Part shown: positions 42,490 through 46,712 of the stretch, one piece after another
How positions within the stretch are numbered: the first letter of the stretch is position 1
How the letters are laid out: the number at the start of each line of letters is the position of its first letter
DNA from: Thermofilum sp. NZ13
GTDB taxonomy: Archaea > Thermoproteota > Thermoprotei > Thermofilales > Thermofilaceae
Direction of reading: 5' to 3'
DNA: 46,712 nucleotides
Assembly (NCBI GenBank): GCA_002855745.1
Contig: NDWX01000014.1
Coordinates: forward strand, 1 to 46,712
Made by a program: the position numbers and the translations under genes
The notes under the pieces: model-generated
Seen by the model: only the letters and a program-made list of their open reading frames with translations
Databases searched by the model: none
Told to the model about the DNA's origin: nothing

Positions 42490-42790
42490 GCGAGCCGCTG
42501 TGCCCCCACCCGCGGCCTCCCCCGGCCCTCCCCTTATCCCGGGCCTCGTGGGCGCGGGCCTCGAGGATTGGGCCTGGGCTTGCGGGCCCCCTGCGCCTCC
42601 GCCGGGCCGTGGAGCCCACGTGGGGATCCGCTCGGCGCGGCTTTCACGGGCGCCCCGGGGGCCACCAGAGCCGTCGCCGGCCCTGGCCCCACCCCCTCCA
42701 GCCCCAGTCCCATCACCTCCCTGAGGAGCGCGAATGGTGGGGTCTGGAGGGGAACAGGGGGGTAGAGAAAAAATAGGGTTGTTTTCAGGT
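42490..42790 (-). repeat. Solo third left end of the TnpB element family
   Basis: About 300 bp without a gene. It carries a third version of the left-end hairpin (arms 42693-42706 and 42738-42752, stem with one bulge) and the same core with two or three changes (CCATTCGCGCTCCTCAGGGA). A preceding T-rich run and a GGATCCCCACG.GGGCTCC block further downstream are also shared with copy 2. No tnpB follows in this part before copy 2 begins, so it is a remnant or a tandem, more diverged end. Confidence 0.65.
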
Positions 42791-42814
42791 CTCGCTTGCT
42801 CTGGGGGGTGTGCT

Positions 42815-43510
42815 CTAGGTGGCTGGTTCCTCCCGCAGTGCTCGCAGGTCCACTCTCCAGTACCTCTTCTGGATCACTCTGTCCTGGGGGTACTCTGTCA
42901 CCCTCTCCTCGAGGTACGCCACGTCGGGGCTCGAAATCATCCTGAACAGCCAAGCCTCGCTCAATGTCCAGGAGGTCAGGGTTTCGACCCCCCTCCACCG
43001 CTCCTCGCTCGCCCTGCTGCCGAGCAGTATCGTTACGATGGGCACGCCGAGGCCCCCGGGGGCCCTGGAGGCCCTCGCGAAGGCCCCGGCCGGCGCGTGG
43101 CGCTGCATCTCGTCCCTGAACCTGCTCAGCCAGCTGTACCACTCGCGCATCTCCGCGCTCGTGTCGGAGAGGCTCTTGCCGTAGCTGGCGTAGACGTCGA
43201 CCTTCACTGTGCCACCCCGCGCGCTGTACTGCAGGTGGGCGTACTCCCTGGCGCCGTAGACGAGGACGGCCTCCGCCCGCTCCCCCTCAGCTACCTGCAT
43301 CAGCCACGTCCACTCCTGGATCTCGAGCAGGGACATGACCCCGAGGGCCCTCAGCACCTCTTGGCCGCGCTGCACCTCGGAGCTCCTCCGAAGCTCGCAG
43401 TGCCTCTCTACGATGCCCATCAGCGAGTCGAAGAGCCCCCTGAGGACGTCGTGGGGCAGAGTCCTCGACGCGCTCTGATGCTCCCTGAGGTACTCCTCAA
43501 GGCTTCGCAT
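42815..43510 (-). CDS. Unrecognised protein, 231 aa
   Basis: Starts at ATG 43510, overlapping the upstream helicase gene by 14 bp. No family is recognised. It is rich in E, R and W; likely helical segments are SLEEYLREHQSASRTLPHDV, LEIQEWTWLMQVAEGE and SDTSAEMREWYSWLSRFRDE. A central strand-rich part (AVLVYGAREYAHLQYSA, TVKVDVYASYG) precedes GLGVPIVTILLGS. There are no zinc or nucleotide-binding motifs and no membrane segments. As the last gene in the operon with an XPD-type helicase and a HerA-like ATPase it may be a nuclease or adaptor partner, for example NurA-like, but conserved acidic motifs for that could not be confirmed. Confidence 0.7.
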   Translation of the reverse strand: MRSLEEYLREHQSASRTLPHDVLRGLFDSLMGIVERHCELRRSSEVQRGQEVLRALGVMSLLEIQEWTWLMQVAEGERAEAVLVYGAREYAHLQYSARGGTVKVDVYASYGKSLSDTSAEMREWYSWLSRFRDEMQRHAPAGAFARASRAPGGLGVPIVTILLGSRASEERWRGVETLTSWTLSEAWLFRMISSPDVAYLEERVTEYPQDRVIQKRYWRVDLRALREEPAT

Positions 43511-44975
43511 TAGTACCACCGCCCTCTATTTTCTCCAGGTTCCTCAGGTCAACCTCCTCGAGCACCAGCGTCGGGCTGAAGTCGAAGCGCCTGAAGCGGT
43601 AGTCCGCCAGGACTATGAGCGGGCTGTCCTCGGGCTTCCGGGTGGCCCTCCCGACGCACTGCAGGGTTGTGGTCACCATCGGCACCCACCTCGCAGCCTC
43701 ACCGCTGATGCCTAAGCGGTTGTAGTAGCGCTCGTACCTCGCCTCCACCTCAGGCGGCAGGAAGGGCGCCCCCAGGAGGACTACAGCGTCCGCGGAGAGG
43801 TCGACTCCCTCGCTGAACCTGCCGTAGACGGTGTAGAGCGCCACCCCCCTCCACTCCGCTGGGAGGCGCTCCTCGTAGAAGTCCACCCCGGCGATGATTT
43901 GCCTCGCAACCCTCTCTGTGGCGAAAGCCAGCACCCTGGCGAATCTACGCCTCAGCGTGGCCAGCAGCTTGACGTAGCCCCAAATCGTCTCCGAGCCGTA
44001 CTTGCTCGTCAGGTCCGTCACCACGAGTGCCTTCCTCGGCTGCTGAGGCACCCTGACGACCTGAGCCCCGAAGAGCCTCTCCAGCCCCTCGGGGATCGTC
44101 GCTGAAACGTAGACGCGCGGCTCGACGCGGGGCCTCCAGGGGGGCATGTAGACCTCCACGGTCCCAGCCTCCCTGTAGGGCACGCCGCCGTCCGCCACAG
44201 CCCTGAGGTACTGTACCAGCGGCGCCAGGTGCGACCTGCTGGCCTTGAGCTTCTCGCGGTAGAGCGGCAGGACGCTGTCGAGCAACTGTAGCGCAGCCTC
44301 GGCCGAGGGCTTCTCCAGCACCTCCTCGGCCTCACCGGCCAGCTCCGGCTCGCTTGTTCTCAGCTCGTCGAGCGCCAGCTCCAGCCTCGCGGCGCTGAGC
44401 TTTCTGACTCTTGGCGCGAGGAGGTTGTGCACCTCGTCCACCACCGCGGCGCTGTAGTAGCCGCTCACCCTGCGGTGGTAGTTCTGGACCACCACGTCGG
44501 CTCTGCTAATGATTGCGTCCTGGGCGTAGTAGTGGCACACTCCCGGTAGCAGTTTAGGTAGCTCCTCCCAGCTCTCCGCCCATATGTCGCCCACCCCCTC
44601 CCTGACAAGGGAGAGGAAGTGGGGGCACTGCGCCCTGAAAGCCCTGCAGAACTCCGAGGCGTCCTCGACGCTCCTCGCGTAGGGGCACAGCCTCTCCCTG
44701 CCAGCCGCCACAAAGGCCCTCAAGCCCAGCCTCGAAGCGTCGGCGACAACGCGCCTGCCAACCTCCAGCGCTCTGGTGAGCCACAGCGCCGGCAGCCGCC
44801 GCGAGGCCTTCAATGCCGCCAGCACGGCCAGCGTCTTGCCCCAGCCCGTCGGAGCCACCAGCAGCACGTCGCCCTCGCTCAGCGCCGAGGCGATGAGCCT
44901 AGCAACCTCGGCCTGCCCAGGCCTCGGCTTAAGGCCCGCTTTCTCGAAGAGCTCCTGGACGCTCAACGCCGTCAC
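43497..44975 (-). CDS. XPD/DinG-type Fe-S helicase
   Basis: 492 aa SF2 helicase. Walker A VAPTGWGKT (about 41-48), the DEVH box at 180-183, late motifs GRFSEGVDL and QCVGRATRKPEDS. Four cysteines C97, C110, C117, C147 (LCPYA, FCRAFRAQCPHF, VCHYY) lie between motifs Ia and II, as in the Fe-S domain of XPD/DinG/FANCJ. Such enzymes unwind DNA 5'-3'. The protein is shorter than canonical archaeal XPD and the cysteine spacing (12, 6, 29) differs, so it is likely an accessory paralogue. It follows the HerA-like gene by 1 base. A defence or repair role is inference. Confidence 0.88.
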   Translation of the reverse strand: MTALSVQELFEKAGLKPRPGQAEVARLIASALSEGDVLLVAPTGWGKTLAVLAALKASRRLPALWLTRALEVGRRVVADASRLGLRAFVAAGRERLCPYARSVEDASEFCRAFRAQCPHFLSLVREGVGDIWAESWEELPKLLPGVCHYYAQDAIISRADVVVQNYHRRVSGYYSAAVVDEVHNLLAPRVRKLSAARLELALDELRTSEPELAGEAEEVLEKPSAEAALQLLDSVLPLYREKLKASRSHLAPLVQYLRAVADGGVPYREAGTVEVYMPPWRPRVEPRVYVSATIPEGLERLFGAQVVRVPQQPRKALVVTDLTSKYGSETIWGYVKLLATLRRRFARVLAFATERVARQIIAGVDFYEERLPAEWRGVALYTVYGRFSEGVDLSADAVVLLGAPFLPPEVEARYERYYNRLGISGEAARWVPMVTTTLQCVGRATRKPEDSPLIVLADYRFRRFDFSPTLVLEEVDLRNLEKIEGGGTNAKP

Positions 44976-44976
44976 C

Positions 44977-45834
44977 TCAGAACAGGCGGTAGAGGTGCCA
45001 CCTGCCGTTGTGGAAGGCGATGAACTGTCCCGGCTTCAGCTTCACGATGTACGCCGGCAGGCTGAACTTTTGGATGTAGAGGACGTCGTAGGGGCCGAGC
45101 GGGCCGATGAACATCGTGGGGTAGTCTGCCTCGCTGCCGTCCGGGAACTGCTGGACCCGCACCACCTTTACGCCCCGCCTGCGCCCCACCCGCACGAGGT
45201 CCGTCAATGTTGGTGCGTAGAAGCTCGCCTCCTCGGCCACCAATGTCGTCGGCACGCTGTTCGAGGAGAGGAGCACGTCGCTGATCGCCGCGGCCAGCAC
45301 TGATGCCGCAGTGGCCTTGTTCCACGCCGACCTCAAGGGGGCCAGGTTGAACCTGCCCCCCTCCGCGATTATGTCCTTGAAGCGCTCCAGCGTCGTCAGC
45401 TCAGCGCCCGCCTCAGCGAGCGGCTGAAGCCGCGACCAGGCCGCAGTCGCGCCTAGGCGGTCAAGCACCACCAGCTTCTCGACCGCTCTGAGCAGCCCCT
45501 CGAGGCCCCCGTCCTCGGAGGCCTCCCTCACCGCGCGCTTCAGCACAGCGTACGTGCTGCTCCCGCTGGTCTGCGACTCGCGCTTCACCACCTCCGCCAC
45601 CGCCTGCGGGAGGACTTCCCGCGGCAGCAGCAGAGGCAGCTCATCAGCGCTTTGACCGTACTCGCCGTCGAAGTCTATGATGAGCACCCTTTCGCGCGCA
45701 CCTTGCTTCTGCGAGCTCCGCGCGATGTAGTAGAGGAGGGCTTTCACCAATGAAGTCTTGCCGCACCCTGACTGCCCTAAAACGATGGTGTGCTGCCGGC
45801 TCTCAGCCACTTTCTGCAAGAGAGACTTGAACAA
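44977..45834 (-). CDS. Soluble HerA-like ATPase
   Basis: 285 aa, small and without membrane segments. Walker A LGQSGCGKTSLV (20-28), HerA-type VLIIDFDGEYGQS, Walker B-like TTLVAEEASFYAP, and a C-terminal LKPGQFIAFHNGRWHLYRLF. HerA family members are hexameric DNA translocases. It differs from the membrane-anchored HerA-like protein at 2413-4218. It is in an operon with a winged-helix protein, a 95-aa protein and an XPD-type helicase. No nuclease (NurA) is obvious. Confidence 0.85.
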   Translation of the reverse strand: MFKSLLQKVAESRQHTIVLGQSGCGKTSLVKALLYYIARSSQKQGARERVLIIDFDGEYGQSADELPLLLPREVLPQAVAEVVKRESQTSGSSTYAVLKRAVREASEDGGLEGLLRAVEKLVVLDRLGATAAWSRLQPLAEAGAELTTLERFKDIIAEGGRFNLAPLRSAWNKATAASVLAAAISDVLLSSNSVPTTLVAEEASFYAPTLTDLVRVGRRRGVKVVRVQQFPDGSEADYPTMFIGPLGPYDVLYIQKFSLPAYIVKLKPGQFIAFHNGRWHLYRLF

Positions 45835-45840
45835 GGCTCC

Positions 45841-46128
45841 TCACCTCGCCTTCGGCGGAATCAATAGCACTATCTCGCCCCAGTCCGGCGCCGAGAAGCC
45901 GTAGAGCCGGTCCCTGTTCTCCAGTATCAGCTTGCCCACGCAGTCGCCCTCTGAGCCGTAGACCTCCACGCCGTTCTCCCAGATTACCACGACCGTCCAC
46001 CCAGCCTTGCCGAGGTCGAGGAAGATCTTGGAGGGCCTCACCGGCGCCTCCCACTCGTAGATTCGGTCCTCGATTAGGTCCAGCAGCTTAACCATACCTG
46101 CCAGCTTGTACGCCTCCACCCTCACCAC
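45841..46128 (-). CDS. Unrecognised protein, 95 aa
   Basis: Mixed alpha-beta: an N-terminal helix (LAGMVKLLDLIEDRIYEWEA), then strands around KIFLDLGKAGWTVVVIWENG and GEIVLLIPPKA. It has one isolated Cys and no recognisable motif. It lies 1 base after the winged-helix gene and 6 bases before the HerA-like gene, so it is part of the same operon and probably a small subunit or adaptor. Confidence 0.65.
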   Translation of the reverse strand: MVRVEAYKLAGMVKLLDLIEDRIYEWEAPVRPSKIFLDLGKAGWTVVVIWENGVEVYGSEGDCVGKLILENRDRLYGFSAPDWGEIVLLIPPKAR

Positions 46129-46129
46129 C

Positions 46130-46387
46130 TCAAAGCAGAGCTATGATGTCGCTCAGCCCGATGTCGGGCGTCAGGACGAAGAGCTGCACACGGTAGCGGA
46201 GCGGGCCGGTGGCGGCGAAGGTGCTCCTCGTCAGCCTCGCCACGCTTCCCGTGCTCTCCAGATACTCTAAGACGGCGAGGGCTGTTCTGGGCGGCACCTT
46301 TGCAGCCCTGGCAACCTCCGCTACGCTCACGGCGCCGCGCTTGGAGAGCCGCTCGACCGCGTCAACAACCCTCAAGTAGGCCTCCAT
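46130..46387 (-). CDS. Small winged helix-turn-helix protein, 85 aa
   Basis: The N-terminal ~50 residues form a helix-turn-helix (RGAVSVAEVARAAKVPPRTA then LAVLEYLESTGSVARL) typical of MarR/ArsR-like proteins. The C-terminal part (YRVQLFVLTPDIGLSDIIAL) is unusual. It lies within the HerA/XPD operon and may regulate it or be a DNA-binding component of the complex. Confidence 0.7.
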   Translation of the reverse strand: MEAYLRVVDAVERLSKRGAVSVAEVARAAKVPPRTALAVLEYLESTGSVARLTRSTFAATGPLRYRVQLFVLTPDIGLSDIIALL

Positions 46388-46393
46388 GCCCGC

Positions 46394-46712
46394 TCACCCC
46401 CTCAGAGAGCGGTAGACGATGTAGCCGGTAACGCGGCTGTTCATCAGGCCGTATCTGAGGAAGAACTGGGCTAGAGTCGGCGAGCCGTCGACGTCCTCGG
46501 AGATCAGCACCACCCTGCCACGCGCCTTGGCCAGAACGAAAGCCCTCTTCACGGCGCTGAGCAGCTCAAACTCCCTCGGGTCCATGCAGTGGTAGAGCTC
46601 GCTGGGAGCTATGCCCCGGAGAAGCAACGTAACGGTGCCGTCGTTGCTGCTCAAGGCCTTGACCCGCTCCCCATTCGGGGACGCGGGCCCGGGGATGTCT
46701 ACGCCGGCGCGC
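46394..46712 (-). CDS. Partial unrecognised protein, truncated by the window edge
   Basis: The frame is open from 46712 to the stop at 46394; TTG at 46654 is the first listed start but the in-frame sequence upstream (GVDIPGPASPNGERVKALSS) remains open to the edge, so the gene probably begins outside. Visible: TVTLLLRGIAPSELYHCMDP, AVKRAFVLAKARGRVVLI and SPTLAQFFLRYGL. No family is recognised. It is upstream in the HerA/XPD operon, with 6 bases to the winged-helix gene. Confidence 0.6.
   Translation of the reverse strand, partial: RAGVDIPGPASPNGERVKALSSNDGTVTLLLRGIAPSELYHCMDPREFELLSAVKRAFVLAKARGRVVLISEDVDGSPTLAQFFLRYGLMNSRVTGYIVYRSLRG

Noticed and set aside
41900-42780. Many long overlapping frames on both strands in the GC-rich TnpB leader
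   Set aside because: They arise from extreme GC content, have low-complexity P/A/R/G products, and do not agree in frame between copy 1 and copy 2.

Overview
The window looks like chromosomal DNA of a hyperthermophilic or thermophilic Thermoproteota (Crenarchaeota) archaeon, most like the Thermofilum/Thermoproteales group. Evidence: archaeal-eukaryotic information genes (TFB, TFE-beta, Rpo11/RpoL, GINS51, B-family polymerase, S8e, S30e, L15e, SRP19, Gar1, Nop5, fibrillarin, RNase P proteins), an aKMT-type methyltransferase, GatDE, archaeal CCA enzyme and TATA-type promoters. The species assignment is inference from gene content only; no rRNA or tRNA gene was found.

Layout. (1) 1-4218: accessory, GC-rich region with a precise 10-bp tandem array at the left edge, small genes, a winged-helix regulator, a ParB-like protein with a ribbon-helix-helix-like tail, and a membrane-anchored HerA/VirB4-type ATPase resembling the CedB/Ted DNA-import ATPase. 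(2) 4426-6900: a TnpB-type mobile element on the + strand with about 850 nt of structured non-coding leader. (3) 6901-39909: a dense, lower-GC housekeeping core: archaeosine TGT, PAC2 protein, S8e-SRP19, GatDE, S30e, RNase III-like/RpoL/aKMT, Lrp-type regulator, kinase-CCA-ThpR-TFE-beta, GPN GTPase, HPS-like enzyme, TFB-Gar1 divergent from Nop5-fibrillarin-Nog1, aIF2-beta and GINS51, PRTase, two R15P-isomerase paralogues with PRPP synthetase, then Pop5-Rpp30-exosome-associated protein-L15e, Trm1, an HTH regulator, a proteasome beta subunit, PolB and a DUF47 protein. (4) 40039-42478: a second full copy of the TnpB element in inverted orientation, followed by a solo third left end (about 42490-42790). 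(5) 42815-46712: a second GC-rich accessory operon on the minus strand: truncated unknown gene, winged helix, unknown 95 aa, soluble HerA-like ATPase, Fe-S XPD/DinG-type helicase and an unknown 231-aa protein.

The two TnpB elements are inverted and lie exactly at the two junctions between GC-rich accessory DNA and the housekeeping core. Their leaders share hairpins whose stems differ in sequence but remain paired (compensatory change), which argues for a selected structured RNA or DNA 5' of tnpB; this is the most unusual signal here. Within the core, gene order is tightly operonic with many ATGA-type overlaps, one of which (RpoL to an RNase III-like gene) uses an apparent CTG start. Several divergent promoters carry perfect palindromes that are candidate operators.
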